Notes: generated by a model not told the origin, from the sequence alone. A DNA stretch of 64,000 nucleotides from Acidovorax sp. GBBC 1281 (GCF_028473645.1 NZ_CP097269.1:3118001-3182000); one strand, 5' to 3'. Counted from the stretch's first letter, positions 41,054 through 54,000 are shown. A program made the numbers and translations.

Positions 41054-43165
41054 GTGACAGAGACGAAGAACAGGCAGCGGAGCAAGTACCGCACGACGAA
41101 CTGGAAGGCGTACAACGCGGCGCTGAAAGCGCGAGGCTCGTTGACGATGTGGCTAGTGTCCTGTCCCGTTAATTCGCCCGCATAGTCTGGCGAGTTTTTC
41201 GAGGATGGAGTCTGCTGTAGCTGTCCAAGTAAACGGCTGGCAGGACTGGTTGTAATTCGCGATGAATGTGTCGATCTTGTTGATCAGATCCTTCACGCTG
41301 GTGAACGAGCCACGGCGGATTGCCCGCGTGGTGATGATCGAGAAGAAGCGCTCGACCTGATTGAGCCAGCTTGAATAGGTCGGAACGAAGTGCATGTGCC
41401 AGCGAGGCCGCTCGGCCAACCAAGCGCGCACCTTTGGATGCTTGTGGCTGGCGTAGTTATCAGCTATGCAGTGCACATCCAGTTCGTCGGGCACTGCCTT
41501 GTCGATGGCGCGCAGGAAGGCAAGGAACTCTTGATGACGATGCCGGGGCCGGCACTGCGCGATCACTTGGCCATTCATCACGTTCAGGGCCGCGAACAAG
41601 GTGGTGGTGCCGTGGCGCACGTAGTCGTGCGTGACACCTTCGACATAGCCAAACCCCATTGGCAGCATCGGCTGCGTACGCTCCAAAGCTTGGCATTGGC
41701 TCTTCTCGTCCACGCACAGCACCAGCGCGTTGTCAGGTGGGTTCAGGTACAGCCCCACAACGTCGCGCAGCTTCTCGATGAACAGCGGATCGGTCGACAG
41801 CTTGAAGCTGTCGGCCCGGTGCGGCTTGAGGTTGAAGGTCTGCAGATAGCGCGCCACCGTGCTCTTGCTGATGCCCGTATCGGCGGCCAGCGTGCGGGTG
41901 CTCCAGTGGGTACCCCCATCAGCAGGCTTGGTGTGCAACGTCTTGGTAATCAACTCAGCAACACGCTCGTCATCTACCGTGCGGGGGCGACCCGGGCGCA
42001 ACTCGTCGTAAAGCCCTGCAATGCGATGGCGCGCATAGCGCCCGCGCCACTTGGTGACAGTGCTACGACTGATCCCCAGAGCCTGCGCAACCGCGGTGCT
42101 GGCTTTATCTGTGCCTTCGCAAGTCAGCACGATGCGCGCCCTGAGCGACAACGCCGCTGGCAGCGAACGTGATCGCGCCATGGACGTCAGTTCCGCGCGC
42201 TCCACTTCACTAAGCGCAATTTCTGTTCGGGTCGTTGCATTGGGCATGGCGGCACCTCAAGGATGGCCCGAAACCATGCAGCTATCGTGCCTGCGAATTA
42301 ACGGGACAGGACACTAGATGAGGGCATGCAGTGGTTTGGCACGCCGACCGGCAGGCGTGGACGCAGCCGAACCTTCTCGGACGCAGCAATCCAGTTCTGC
42401 CTGAGCATCAAGTGCCTGTTCGGCCAGCCCTTGCGACAGGCGCTGGGCATGGTGCAGAGCCTGCTGCGGCTGGCAAAGCTGGACTGGCCGGTACCTGACT
42501 TCAGCACTGTTTGCCGGCGCCAAAAGACCTTGCAGGTCGAACTGAGCTACCAGCGAACCAACTCGCCGCTGCAGTTGCTGGTGGACAGCACCGGCATCAA
42601 GTTCCTGGGCGAAGGAGAGTGGAAACGCAAGAAGCATGGTGCTGAATACCGGCGCGAATGGCGCAAGGTCCATCTGGGCATCGACGCGCAGACGCTGGAA
42701 ATACGCGCCATCGAGGTGACCAGCAACGCCATTGGGGATGCGCCGATGTTGCCCGGGTTGCTGGCTCAGATTCCCACTGACGAATCCATCGAAAGCGTCA
42801 GTGCCGATGGCGCCTACGACACGCGCGCCTGCCTGGACGCCATTGCCGAGCGGCACGCGATGGCGGTGATCCCGCCCCGCAAGAACGCCAGCCATTGGAA
42901 GAAGTCGAGTCCGGGCTCGGCGCATCGTAATGAGGCCATTCGGGCGTGCCAGCGCCTGGGTCGCGGCATTTGGAAGAAGTGGAGCGGCTACCACCGGCGC
43001 AGCCTTGTGGAGACGAAGATGCACTGCTTCAAGCGACTGGGCGAACGGGTGATCGCGCGCACGTTCGACCGCCAGGTTGTGGAGCTGCATGTCCGCGTGG
43101 CCTTGCTCAATCGGTTCAGTCAGATCGGCCGTCCTCACACCGTGTCGGTGACTGCTGTGGCATAG
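41054..43165 (+). pseudogene. IS5-family (IS903 group) transposase split by IS630
   Basis: The 5' piece (41,054-41,155) encodes MTETKNRQRSKYRTTNWK and on to MWL. The 3' piece (42,315-43,165) continues DEGMQWFG to the end with all catalytic segments (HLGID variant). The reading frame would be restored by precise IS630 loss. Confidence 0.9.
41153..42247 (-). CDS. IS630-family transposase, copy 2 (element 41,156-42,314)
   Basis: The protein is the same 364 residues as copy 1, with DDE_3 residues in CVDEKSQ, ADNYASHK and LNQVERFF. The 1159-bp element has the same inverted termini and is flanked by TA at 41,154-41,155 and 42,315-42,316. The stop codon TAG again uses the TA target plus one outside base. 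Confidence 0.95.
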   Translation of the reverse strand: MPNATTRTEIALSEVERAELTSMARSRSLPAALSLRARIVLTCEGTDKASTAVAQALGISRSTVTKWRGRYARHRIAGLYDELRPGRPRTVDDERVAELITKTLHTKPADGGTHWSTRTLAADTGISKSTVARYLQTFNLKPHRADSFKLSTDPLFIEKLRDVVGLYLNPPDNALVLCVDEKSQCQALERTQPMLPMGFGYVEGVTHDYVRHGTTTLFAALNVMNGQVIAQCRPRHRHQEFLAFLRAIDKAVPDELDVHCIADNYASHKHPKVRAWLAERPRWHMHFVPTYSSWLNQVERFFSIITTRAIRRGSFTSVKDLINKIDTFIANYNQSCQPFTWTATADSILEKLARLCGRINGTGH

Positions 43166-43219
43166 GTCCGTCTGGGGTTGGGGTCATGCCGTCTGCAATT
43201 CGATTTGTGCAACAGCGCC

Positions 43220-43374
43220 CCGGCGATTCGCCGATTTGTTCATTGCCTGATATCGAGGGAATACATTCTTATACATGTCAAAAAGTTTTTTCCTATCGCC
43301 CTGCGCCATTCTCCAAAGTCGCTGAGGAAAAATCGTAAATGCGACATCTTCAATATTTCGTTTTCCCTTGATGG
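43220..43374. other. AT-rich 155-bp fragment between two IS copies
   Basis: This piece is clearly richer in A/T than its surroundings (for example ATTCTTATACATGTC and AATATTTCGTTTTCC). It has no start-to-stop frame of significance and is flanked by IS903-group ends. It is probably a scrap of foreign or island DNA trapped between insertions. Confidence 0.5.
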
Positions 43375-44426
43375 GGCGCTGTTGCACAAATCGAATTGCA
43401 GACGGCATGACCCCAACCCCAGACGGACCTATGCCACAGCAGTCACCGACACGGTGTGAGGACGGCCGATCTGACTGAACCGATTGAGCAAGGCCACGCG
43501 GACATGCAGCTCCACAACCTGGCGGTCGAACGTGCGCGCGATCACCCGTTCGCCCAGTCGCTTGAAGCAGTGCATCTTCGTCTCCACAAGGCTGCGCCGG
43601 TGGTAGCCGCTCCACTTCTTCCAAATGCCGCGACCCAGGCGCTGGCACGCCCGAATGGCCTCATTACGATGCGCCGAGCCCGGACTCGACTTCTTCCAAT
43701 GGCTGGCGTTCTTGCGGGGCGGGATCACCGCCATCGCGTGCCGCTCGGCAATGGCGTCCAGGCAGGCGCGCGTGTCGTAGGCGCCATCGGCACTGACGCT
43801 TTCGATGGATTCGTCAGTGGGAATCTGAGCCAGCAACCCGGGCAACATCGGCGCATCCCCAATGGCGTTGCTGGTCACCTCGATGGCGCGTATTTCCAGC
43901 GTCTGCGCGTCGATGCTCAGATGGACCTTGCGCCATTCGCGCCGGTATTCAGCACCATGCTTCTTGCGTTTCCACTCTCCTTCGCCCAGGAACTTGATGC
44001 CGGTGCTGTCCACCAGCAACTGCAGCGGCGAGTTGGTTCGCTGGTAGCTCAGTTCGACCTGCAAGGTCTTTTGGCGCCGGCAAACAGTGCTGAAGTCAGG
44101 TACCGGCCAGTCCAGCTTTGCCAGCCGCAGCAGGCTCTGCACCATGCCCAGCGCCTGTCGCAAGGGCTGGCCGAACAGGCACTTGATGCTCAGGCAGAAC
44201 TGGATTGCTGCGTCCGAGAAGGTTCGGCTGCGTCCACGCCTGCCGGTCGGCGTGCCAAACCACTGCATGCCCTCATCTAGCCACATCGTCAACGAGCCTC
44301 GCGCTTTCAGCGCCGCGTTGTACGCCTTCCAGTTCGTCGTGCGGTACTTGCTCCGCTGCCTGTTCTTCGTCTCTGTCACGCAGTCAGTCTACGGGCATCA
44401 GCATCGCGATTTGTGCAACAAAGCCC
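43375..44426 (-). mobile_element. Complete IS903-group IS5-family element, copy 3
   Basis: This is a full 1052-bp element with both termini (GGCGCTGTTGCACAAATCG and the GGCTTTGTTG type on the complement) and an uninterrupted transposase. It is the only intact copy in the window. I see no clear short target duplication, so recombination may have replaced one flank. Confidence 0.93.
43429..44379 (-). CDS. IS5-family (IS903 group) transposase, intact
   Basis: The 316-residue protein starts at GTG 44,379 (MTETKNRQRSKYRTTNWK). The DDE residues lie in LLVDSTGIKF, SADGAYDTR and SLVETKMHCFK. It carries the HLSID variant found also in the left half of the mirror array at 10,810, so those two copies are the closest relatives. 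Confidence 0.95.
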   Translation of the reverse strand: MTETKNRQRSKYRTTNWKAYNAALKARGSLTMWLDEGMQWFGTPTGRRGRSRTFSDAAIQFCLSIKCLFGQPLRQALGMVQSLLRLAKLDWPVPDFSTVCRRQKTLQVELSYQRTNSPLQLLVDSTGIKFLGEGEWKRKKHGAEYRREWRKVHLSIDAQTLEIRAIEVTSNAIGDAPMLPGLLAQIPTDESIESVSADGAYDTRACLDAIAERHAMAVIPPRKNASHWKKSSPGSAHRNEAIRACQRLGRGIWKKWSGYHRRSLVETKMHCFKRLGERVIARTFDRQVVELHVRVALLNRFSQIGRPHTVSVTAVA

Positions 44427-44555
44427 CTCTGGGGCTTCCAACATCTTCCGGATGATTTGTCGGTTTTCATCCGGCGGTTGGCTCAGCCGCTGGGCATGGG
44501 CCATCGAAACCAATGCCAGGAAGAAGATGGCAGATGCCCATCGCGTCAAACGCAT
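44376..44555 (-). pseudogene. Exported protein truncated by IS903 copy 3
   Basis: The frame starts MRLTRWASAIFFLALVSMAHA, a clear signal peptide, then QRLSQPPDENRQIIRKMLEA. After PE the DNA changes to the IS terminus, which adds GLCCTNRDADARRLTA and a stop (59 residues in all). The original protein was longer and cannot be identified. Confidence 0.7.
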
Positions 44556-45036
44556 CGCCAAGGCTAGCCATTGAGGCGTGGGAGAGGGGCTCGATGCATG
44601 TTCCGCCTCGCCCCGTACCCGCCTCGGTCGGGCGCGCGTTGCAAGATTTCGCGGGCCCTGTAATGCACTGCTGCGTTGGGTCTTGCGGCCATGATTGGTA
44701 TGCATCCCTGGGCACGCCCTTCTGGACTTGTTCATCCCCGAGACCAAGACCTGTGGGTTGCCGACGTGCACGCACGTGGCCGCGCCTTCTGCGCTCATTG
44801 AAACCTCCCCGTTTCATCTTTTTTGTTGGGGCGGATGTTAAAGGCAGAGCGGCCGGCGCGGGCCAAAAATGCATGCCAAATATTAACTATTTGTTAACCA
44901 CCGATCCGCGTGTTGTCCACGATGGTTTTGAGTGGCTTTTGTCGCGCGAATGCCCGCGGGTATCCTCCATCGGCCGGAGGAGCCCTCAGCAGAACAGGGT
45001 GGCGGGTTGCGTCAAAAGCGACCCCAGCCCGCCCCC
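44556..45036. other. Intergenic region before livF
   Basis: These 481 bp contain no gene that I can support. Open frames on both strands are Arg/Pro-rich and lack ribosome sites. A short AT-rich stretch (about 44,868-44,900, TATTAACTATTTGTTAACC) includes a TTAAC/GTTAA dyad. The piece marks the return from the island to the chromosome. Confidence 0.5.
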
Positions 45037-45732
45037 TCACACCTCCAGCCACTCCTTACGCACATAACTGTTCTCGCGCAGGCCCTGCGGTGTGCCCTCG
45101 AAAACGATGCTCCCATGGCCCATCACCAGCGCGCGATCGGAGATGGTCATGGCGATGGTGAGCTTTTGCTCGATGAGCAGCACCGAGATGCCGCGCGCCT
45201 TGATCGCCATGAGGTACTGCCCCACCAGTTCCACGATCTTGGGCGCGAGGCCTTCGGTGGGCTCGTCGATGATGATGAGGTCGGGGTCGCCCATGAGGGT
45301 GCGGCACAGGGTGAGCATCTGTTGCTCGCCACCCGACATGACGCCGGCTTCGGTGTGCTGGCGCTCCTTCAGACGCGGGAACATGCCGTACATGTCGTCG
45401 AAGCTCCAGCGGCTGCCTTTGCCCTTGCCCTTCTGGCCCAGCAGCAGGTTCTGGTGCACGGTCAGGTTGGGAAAGATGTCGCGGCTTTCGGGCACGTAGC
45501 CCAGGCCCAGGTGCGCGATCTCGTAGGCTTTTTTTCCATCCAGGCGCTGGCCCTTCCATTCGAGCGTGCCCTCCCAGTCCACCAGGCCCATGATGGCCTT
45601 GGCAGTGGTGGAGCGGCCCGAGCCGTTGCGCCCCAGCAGTGCGACGATCTCGCCCGGCTGCACGCCGAACGAGACGCCGTGCAGCACGTGGCTCTTGCCG
45701 TAGTAGGCGTGCAGGTTGTCAACCTTGAGCAT
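45037..45732 (-). CDS. livF: LivF-type ATPase of a branched-chain amino-acid ABC transporter
   Basis: This is one of two ATPases that power uptake through LivHM. The 231-residue protein has signature motif MSGGEQQ, Walker B DLIIIDEPTEGL and the LivF ending. Its P-loop reads GRNGSGRST, with arginine where Lys is canonical. I recall this as common in Comamonadaceae LivF proteins. It is the last gene of the leftward operon, 3 bp after livG. Confidence 0.93.
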   Translation of the reverse strand: MLKVDNLHAYYGKSHVLHGVSFGVQPGEIVALLGRNGSGRSTTAKAIMGLVDWEGTLEWKGQRLDGKKAYEIAHLGLGYVPESRDIFPNLTVHQNLLLGQKGKGKGSRWSFDDMYGMFPRLKERQHTEAGVMSGGEQQMLTLCRTLMGDPDLIIIDEPTEGLAPKIVELVGQYLMAIKARGISVLLIEQKLTIAMTISDRALVMGHGSIVFEGTPQGLRENSYVRKEWLEV

Positions 45733-45735
45733 GGT

Positions 45736-46526
<791 letters not shown>

Positions 46527-46530
<4 letters not shown>

Positions 46531-47837
46531 GCGGCCTCCCCCCGCTTGATGTCCTGCTCGATGGCTTCCTGGATGGCGCCCCATTGCTGCAGGAACTGGC
46601 GCCGCACGGTCTCGAACAGGCCGAGGCCCACCAGCAGCACGAAGCCCGCCCCAAACCAGCTGGACAGGGCCCGCGCGTTCAGCGTGGCGCCGAGAAAGTT
46701 CATCTGCGGCCCGAGCGCCGAATTGAGCTGCAGGTGGTAGGTCATCTCCACCATGCAGGCCGCGCCCAACACCGCCACCAGGGCCGTGCCGCCCAGGGCC
46801 AGGTACGACACCCACAGCGTGCGCAGCCGGCCGTATTTGGCCACGCGCAGGTTCATCATGATCAGGCTGGCGATGCCGCCGGGCGCATACATCACCATGA
46901 ACAGGAACACGAGGCCCAGGTACAGCAGCCAGGCCTTGGACAGCTCGGACAGCAGCACCGAGGCGAACACCAGCAGCACCGCGCCGATGATGGGCCCGAA
47001 GAAGAAGGTGGCCCCGCCCAGGAAGGTGAACAGCAGGTAGCCGCCCGAGCGCAGCACGCTCACGCTGTCGGCGCCGGTGACGATCTCGAAGTTGATCGCC
47101 GCCAGCCCCCCGCCCACGCCCGCGAAGAAGCCCGCGATGATGAAGGCGAAGTAGCGCACACGCTGCGTGTTGTAGCCGATGAATTCCACCCGCTCGGGGT
47201 TGTCGCGCACAGCGTTCAGGATGCGGCCCAGCGGCGTGCCGGTGAAGGCGAACATGAGCGCGGTGCACACGAAGCAGTAGGCCGCGATCAGGTAGTACAC
47301 CTGGATGGCCGGGCCGAAGGTGATGCCCATGAACCCCTTGCCGTAAACGCGGTCGGTCGTGATGCCGCCCTCCCCGCCGAAGAACTCGGGGAACATCAGC
47401 GCCATGGACGCCACCAGCTCGCCGATGCCCAGGGTGATCATGGCGAAGGTGGTGCCCGACTTCTTGGTGGTGACGAAGCCCAGCAGCACCGCAAAGAACA
47501 GCCCCGCCAGCCCACCCACGAGCGGGATGAACACCAGCGGAATGGGCACCGCGCCCTTGCCGGCCAGGTTCATCGCGTGGATGGCGATGAACGAGCCCAG
47601 ACCGGTGTACACGGCATGGCCGAAGCTGAGCATGCCGCCCTGCCCCAGCAGCATGTTGTACGAGAGGCAGATGACGATGAGGTAGCCGATCTGCGACAGC
47701 ATGGTGAGCGCCAGGCTGCTGGTGAACAGCATGGGCGCCACGATGAGCGCGGCCGCGAACAGGCCCCAGATGACGATGCGCCCGATGTTGAGCGGTTTGA
47801 ACCGGTAGGCCGGCGGCGAGGAGGTGTAGGAGCGCAT
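46527..47837 (-). CDS. livM: LivM-type permease of a branched-chain amino-acid ABC transporter
   Basis: This inner-membrane permease of 436 residues has about ten helices and the family region GFVTTKKSGTTFAMITLGIGEL. It is somewhat longer than usual, with a C-terminal extension of ~100 residues after the conserved GGIASLIMMNL region. It pairs with LivH, whose gene lies 4 bp upstream. Confidence 0.93.
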
Positions 47838-47841
47838 GGGT

Positions 47842-48795
47842 TCAGTCCTCCCGCGTGCCGAGCAGGCCCTTGGGCCGGAAGATGAGGATCAGCACCAGCA
47901 GCAGGTACGGCAGGATGGGCGCCACCTGCGACACGGTGAGCTTGAGCAGCGGCCAGCCGAAGGTCTGCTCGGTCACCGCCATGCCGGCCGCGCGCAGCGC
48001 ATGCGCCAGCGAATAGTCCAGCGCCACCGCGAAGGTCTGCAGCACGCCGATCAGCAGCGAGGCAAGGAAAGCCCCGGCCAGCGACCCCATGCCCCCCACG
48101 ACGACGACGACGAAGATGATCGAGCCCACCGAAGCGGCCATGGCCGGCTCGGTGACGTAGGTGTTGCCGCCGATCACGCCCGCCAGCCCGGCGAGCGCGC
48201 AGCCGCCGCCGAGCACCAGCATGAACACGCGCGGCACGTTGTGGCCCAGCGCCTCGACCATGTCGGGGTGCTTGAGCGCGGCCTGGATCACCAGGCCGAT
48301 GCGCGTGCGGGTGAGCAGCAGCCACACGGACAGCAGCATCAGCAGCGCCACCAGCATCACGAACGACCGCGACTTCGGGAACTGCGTGCCGTACAGCGTG
48401 AAAAGCGGTCCCTGCAACTGCGCGGGCAGGCCGTAGGGCACGGTGGAGCGGCCCCACACCAGCTGCACCACCTCCAGCACCAGGTACGACAGGCCGAAGG
48501 TCACCAGCAGCTCGGGCACGTGGCCGTACTGGTGCACGCGGCGCAGCGCGTAGCGCTCGAACGCCGCACCGAGCGCGCCCACCAGCAGCGGCGCCACGAA
48601 CAGCGCCACCCAGAAGCCGACCAGGCCGGACAAGGTGTAGGCGATGTAGGCCCCCAGCATGTAGAAGCTGGTGTGTGCGAAGTTGAGCACGCCCATCATG
48701 CTGAAGATGAGGGTGAGCCCCGAACTGAGCATGAACAGCAGCAGCCCGTAGCTGACGCCGTTGAGCAGCGAGATCACGAAAAACTCAAGATTCAT
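47842..48795 (-). CDS. livH: LivH-type permease of a branched-chain amino-acid ABC transporter
   Basis: This 317-residue permease starts MNLEFFVISLLNGVSYGLLLFMLSSGLTLIF, the standard LivH N-terminus. ALGHNVPRVFMLVLGGGCALAGLAGVIGG is the conserved cytoplasmic loop and helix. It lies downstream of the binding-protein gene, beyond an intrinsic terminator that probably lowers its expression. Confidence 0.95.
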   Translation of the reverse strand: MNLEFFVISLLNGVSYGLLLFMLSSGLTLIFSMMGVLNFAHTSFYMLGAYIAYTLSGLVGFWVALFVAPLLVGALGAAFERYALRRVHQYGHVPELLVTFGLSYLVLEVVQLVWGRSTVPYGLPAQLQGPLFTLYGTQFPKSRSFVMLVALLMLLSVWLLLTRTRIGLVIQAALKHPDMVEALGHNVPRVFMLVLGGGCALAGLAGVIGGNTYVTEPAMAASVGSIIFVVVVVGGMGSLAGAFLASLLIGVLQTFAVALDYSLAHALRAAGMAVTEQTFGWPLLKLTVSQVAPILPYLLLVLILIFRPKGLLGTRED

Positions 48796-48818
48796 CGAAG
48801 AACAGCGCCCGCACGGTT

Positions 48819-48845
48819 AAAAAAAGAGCCCGAGGAACCCCGGGC
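48819..48845 (-). terminator. Intrinsic terminator between the binding protein and livH
   Basis: On the minus strand GCCCGGGGTTCCTCGGGC is followed by TCTTTTTTT. It stands 36 bp after the binding-protein stop and 24 bp before the livH start. Partial read-through would give more binding protein than permease. Confidence 0.85.
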
Positions 48846-48880
48846 CCAAGGTCTCACAGCAATGAAATCGGATGCCCGGA

Positions 48881-50116
48881 TCAGGAGGGCCGCTTCATCT
48901 GGCACGAGGTGGGCGTGCTGGCCACGTAGGGCTCGTAGTACTTCACCGGCACGAAGGTGTAGCCGGTATTTTCCGCGTCATTGGGGTACTTGCCGCCGGC
49001 CTTCTCCCACTTGGAGACGAACAGGCCCTGCTGTAGCTGGTGGTCGCTCTTGCGCATCTCGACCTCGCCGTTGAAGCTGTTGAACTTCATGCCCTCCAGC
49101 ATGGGGGCCACCTTCACCGGGTCGGTGGACTTGGCCTTCACGAAGGCGGCATCCAGCATGGCGAAGGCGTGGTACACGGCACCGGTGTACATGTCGTCGT
49201 TGAACTTCTTCTTGTATTCGGTGACCACGCGGCCGATGTCGCCGGGCAGGTTCAGGTGGTTGTACGACACCATGTACACGCGCCCCGCTGCCGCCGCGCC
49301 CATGGCCGTGGGGCTGCCCGTCACGCCGCCGTAGTAGGTGTAGAAGTTGACGTTGGCCAGCCCCGCATCGTTGGCGGCCTTGATGAGCAGGGCCAGGTCC
49401 GAGCCCCAGTTGCCGGTGATCACGCTGTCGGCGCCGGACTGCTTGATCTTGGCGATGTAGGGCGCGAAATCGCGCACCTGGGCCAGCGGATGCAGGTCGT
49501 CGCCCACGATCTGCACGTCGGGCCGCTTGCGCGCCAGGTTCTCCTTGGCGAACTTGGAGACCTGCTGGCCGTGCGAGTAGTTCTGGTTGATGAGGTACAC
49601 CTTCTTGACCTCGGGCAGGTCCTTCATGAAGGTGGTCATGGCCTCCATCTTCATCGAGGTGTCGGCATCCAGGCGGAAGTGCCAGTAGCTGCACTTGCTG
49701 TTGGTGAGGTCGGGGTCCACGGCGGCGTAGTTGAGGTACATGACCTCCTTGCCGGGGTTGCGCGCGTTGTGCTTTTCCAGCGCGTCGATGATGGCCAGGG
49801 CGGGGCCCGAGCCGTTGCCCTGCACCACGTAGCGTGCGCCCTGGTCCATGGCCGAGCGCAGGGCGCTGGTGGTTTCCTGCGGGCTGAGCTTGTTGTCGAT
49901 GCCGATGATCTCGAACTTCACGCCCGCCGCGTTCTTCTTGTTGAACTCCTCCGAGAGGAACTGGAAGCTCTTGAGCTGGTTGGTCCCCACCGCCGCCATG
50001 AGGCCGGACAGCGGGTCGAGCCAGGCGATCTTCACCGTATCGCCCTTTTGAGCGAACGCGCCGCCAGCGCTCACCAGGATTGCGGATGCAGCTACAGCCT
50101 TGATAGCAAATCTCAT
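48881..50116 (-). CDS. Periplasmic branched-chain amino-acid (amide-type) binding protein
   Basis: This solute receptor of the Liv-type transporter is first in its operon. From ATG 50,116 it has 411 residues: signal peptide MRFAIKAVAASAILVSAGGAFAQ, then KIAWLDPLSGLMAAVG, a type-I binding fold with the family segment YVVQGNGSGPALAIIDAL. The ligand may be a branched-chain amino acid or another amide or aromatic acid; the sequence alone does not say. AGAGGAGACAAGCG precedes the start. Confidence 0.93.
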   Translation of the reverse strand: MRFAIKAVAASAILVSAGGAFAQKGDTVKIAWLDPLSGLMAAVGTNQLKSFQFLSEEFNKKNAAGVKFEIIGIDNKLSPQETTSALRSAMDQGARYVVQGNGSGPALAIIDALEKHNARNPGKEVMYLNYAAVDPDLTNSKCSYWHFRLDADTSMKMEAMTTFMKDLPEVKKVYLINQNYSHGQQVSKFAKENLARKRPDVQIVGDDLHPLAQVRDFAPYIAKIKQSGADSVITGNWGSDLALLIKAANDAGLANVNFYTYYGGVTGSPTAMGAAAAGRVYMVSYNHLNLPGDIGRVVTEYKKKFNDDMYTGAVYHAFAMLDAAFVKAKSTDPVKVAPMLEGMKFNSFNGEVEMRKSDHQLQQGLFVSKWEKAGGKYPNDAENTGYTFVPVKYYEPYVASTPTSCQMKRPS

Positions 50117-50265
50117 CGCTTGTCTCCTCTTGGGTTCTTGAATGGAACAGGGCGCAGCGTAAGGCACGCCACAGAGGAGATGCTCAGGGATTCACCCTAT
50201 CCGCTATCCCGCATGCGACTGGGCGGCGGCCTCGCGCGGCCGCCCCCTCGCCGCATCGCCGCGCC

Positions 50266-51906
<1,641 letters not shown>

Positions 51907-52105
51907 GTTGGCTCCTTGGGTTGTCGTTGTGAATGGTTCCGCGGCATCCTACCGTGCGCCCTGTGCGCTGCCGCCCTGGGGGCGCCATGTGCCGGGGGCG
52001 CATCTGTCGCCAGCTTGACAGCCGCCAGTGCGGGCCCTGGCTTACCGCGGTACCGCCAAGCCCCCTCGCCGCGCGTGGCAAAGCGGGTCGGAGACAATTC
52101 GGCTG

Positions 52106-53590
52106 ATGAACGCCCCCCTTCCCACCGCCGCGACGGCGCCCGCGTCCGGCCTCGAATGGCGCAACGGCTTTGCAGCGCTGGGCCCGGATTTCTTCACCGA
52201 ACTGGTCCCCACGCCCCTGCCCGCCCCGCACTGGGTGGCCACGAGCCTGGATGCCGCGCAGCAACTGGGCGTGCCCGCGGCCTGGCTGGCCTCCGATGCG
52301 GCGCTGCAGGTGTGCTCGGGCAACGCGCTGCTGTCGGGCATGCAACCATTGGCCACGGTTTACAGCGGCCACCAGTTCGGGGTTTGGGCGGGGCAACTGG
52401 GCGATGGCCGCGCCATCCTGCTGGGCGAGACCGCCGGCGGGCTGGAGGTGCAAATCAAGGGCGCCGGGCGCACGCCGTATTCGCGCATGGGCGATGGCCG
52501 CGCCGTGCTGCGCTCGAGCATCCGTGAATTTTTGTGCAGTGAAGCCATGCATGCGCTGGGCGTGCCCACCACGCGGGCGCTGGCCCTGACCGGCTCGCCC
52601 GCCCCGGTGCAGCGCGAGGTGGTGGAGACCGCCGCCGTCGTGACCCGCACCGCGCCGAGCTTCATCCGCTTCGGGCACTTCGAGCACTTCGCGGCGCGCG
52701 ACCTGCTGCCACAGCTGCGCACGCTGGCCGACTATGTCATCGACCGCTACTACCCGGAGTGCCGCGGCCCGGATGCGCCGGGCGGCAACCCCTACGCCGC
52801 GCTGCTCCAGGCGGTGAGCGAGCGCACGGCGGAACTGCTCGCCCACTGGCAGGCGCAGGGCTTTTGCCACGGGGTGATGAACACCGACAACATGAGCATC
52901 CTGGGCCTCACGATCGACTACGGGCCCTTCCAGTTCCTCGACGCGTTCGTGCCGGGCCATGTGTGCAACCACAGCGACACGCAGGGCCGCTACGCCTTCA
53001 ACCGCCAGCCCAACGTGGCCTACTGGAACCTGTTCCGGCTGGGCCAGGCGCTGCTGCCGCTGATCGAGGACGTGGCGCTGGCGCAGGCGGCGCTCGCGTC
53101 CTACCAGACCGTGTTCCCGGCCGCGTTCCTGCAGCGCATGCGCGGCAAGCTCGGGCTGCAGGCCGCCCACGACGGCGACGCCGCGCTGGTGGACGGCCTG
53201 CTCAACCTGCTGGCCCAAGGCGGGGTCGACTACCCCATCTTCTGGCGCCGCCTGTCGCATGCCGTGGCCAGCGGCGACTTCGAACCCGTGCGCGACCTGT
53301 TCATCGACCGGGCAGGCTGGGAGGCGTGGTTGCTATCATTTTCAGAGCATCCAGGACAATCAAATCCCCGGCATATGGCCGATTCGATGCTGAAATGCAA
53401 TCCGAAATTCGTGCTGCGCAACCACCTGGGCGAGCAGGCCATCCGCGCGGCCACGCAAGGCGACTTCGCCCCGCTGCACACCCTGCAGGCCCTGCTGGCC
53501 GAACCGTTCGACGAACACCCGGGCCACGAGGCCTGGGCCGACTTCCCGCCCGACTGGGCTTCCTCCATCGAAATCAGCTGCTCATCATGA
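52106..53590 (+). CDS. selO: SelO protein AMPylase (YdiU/UPF0061)
   Basis: SelO is a pseudokinase-fold enzyme that transfers AMP to proteins in redox stress. From ATG 52,106 it has 494 residues. [44 protein letters not shown] and [12 protein letters not shown] are the conserved nucleotide and metal segments. The C-terminus is ISCSS: Cys is third from the end, where animal SelO has selenocysteine. The stop overlaps msrB (ATGA), so the two redox genes are co-translated. Confidence 0.96.
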   Translation: MNAPLPTAATAPASGLEWRNGFAALGPDFFTELVPTPLPAPHWVATSLDAAQQLGVPAAWLASDAALQVCSGNALLSGMQPLATVYSGHQFGVWAGQLGDGRAILLGETAGGLEVQIKGAGRTPYSRMGDGRAVLRSSIREFLCSEAMHALGVPTTRALALTGSPAPVQREVVETAAVVTRTAPSFIRFGHFEHFAARDLLPQLRTLADYVIDRYYPECRGPDAPGGNPYAALLQAVSERTAELLAHWQAQGFCHGVMNTDNMSILGLTIDYGPFQFLDAFVPGHVCNHSDTQGRYAFNRQPNVAYWNLFRLGQALLPLIEDVALAQAALASYQTVFPAAFLQRMRGKLGLQAAHDGDAALVDGLLNLLAQGGVDYPIFWRRLSHAVASGDFEPVRDLFIDRAGWEAWLLSFSEHPGQSNPRHMADSMLKCNPKFVLRNHLGEQAIRAATQGDFAPLHTLQALLAEPFDEHPGHEAWADFPPDWASSIEISCSS

Positions 53591-54000
53591 CCTTTCCCAT
53601 CAAAAAGACCGATGCCGAATGGCAGGCCCTGCTGCAGAGCAAAGGCGCCGAGCCCGTCGCCTGGCAAGTCACCCGCCACGCCGCCACCGAGCGCCCGTTC
53701 ACTGGCAAGTACGAAGCGCACTGGGCCGACGGCAGCTACCACTGCGTGTGCTGCGGCGCCAAGCTGTTCGACTCCGGCACCAAATTCGACGCCGGCTGCG
53801 GCTGGCCCAGCTTTTCCGAGGCGGTGCCGGGCTCGATCAAGGAGATCGTGGACCGCAGCCATGGCATGGTCCGGACGGAGACGGTTTGTGCACAATGCGG
53901 GGCGCACCTCGGCCATGTGTTCGAGGACGGCCCCGCCTCCACCGGCCTGCGCTATTGCATGAACTCCGCATCGCTCGATTTCGAGCCCGGCTCCTCCTGA
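53587..54000 (+). CDS. msrB: Peptide methionine-R-sulfoxide reductase MsrB
   Basis: This enzyme reduces Met-R-sulfoxide in proteins. The 137 residues have two CxxC zinc pairs (CVCC and CAQC), [10 protein letters not shown] and the catalytic [11 protein letters not shown]. It overlaps selO by 4 bp. Confidence 0.97.
   Translation: MTFPIKKTDAEWQALLQSKGAEPVAWQVTRHAATERPFTGKYEAHWADGSYHCVCCGAKLFDSGTKFDAGCGWPSFSEAVPGSIKEIVDRSHGMVRTETVCAQCGAHLGHVFEDGPASTGLRYCMNSASLDFEPGSS

Larger units (their letters stand above)
41008..43219 (+). mobile_element. IS903-group element interrupted by IS630, copy 2
   Basis: Both termini are present (GGCTTTGTTGCACAAATCG at the left and the GGCGCTGTTG type at the right). 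The transposase frame starts at GTG 41,054 and is split at the TA in codons for L-D-E-G, about 35 residues in. IS630 copy 2 is inserted there on the minus strand, with TA duplicated. This is the clean form of the insertion that the mirror array at 10,810 derives from. Confidence 0.92.

Noticed and set aside
44467..44874. Gene for a 135-residue protein before the liv operon
   Set aside because: The frame is Arg/Pro/His-rich and lacks a ribosome site. It conflicts with the signal-peptide frame at 44,376-44,555.
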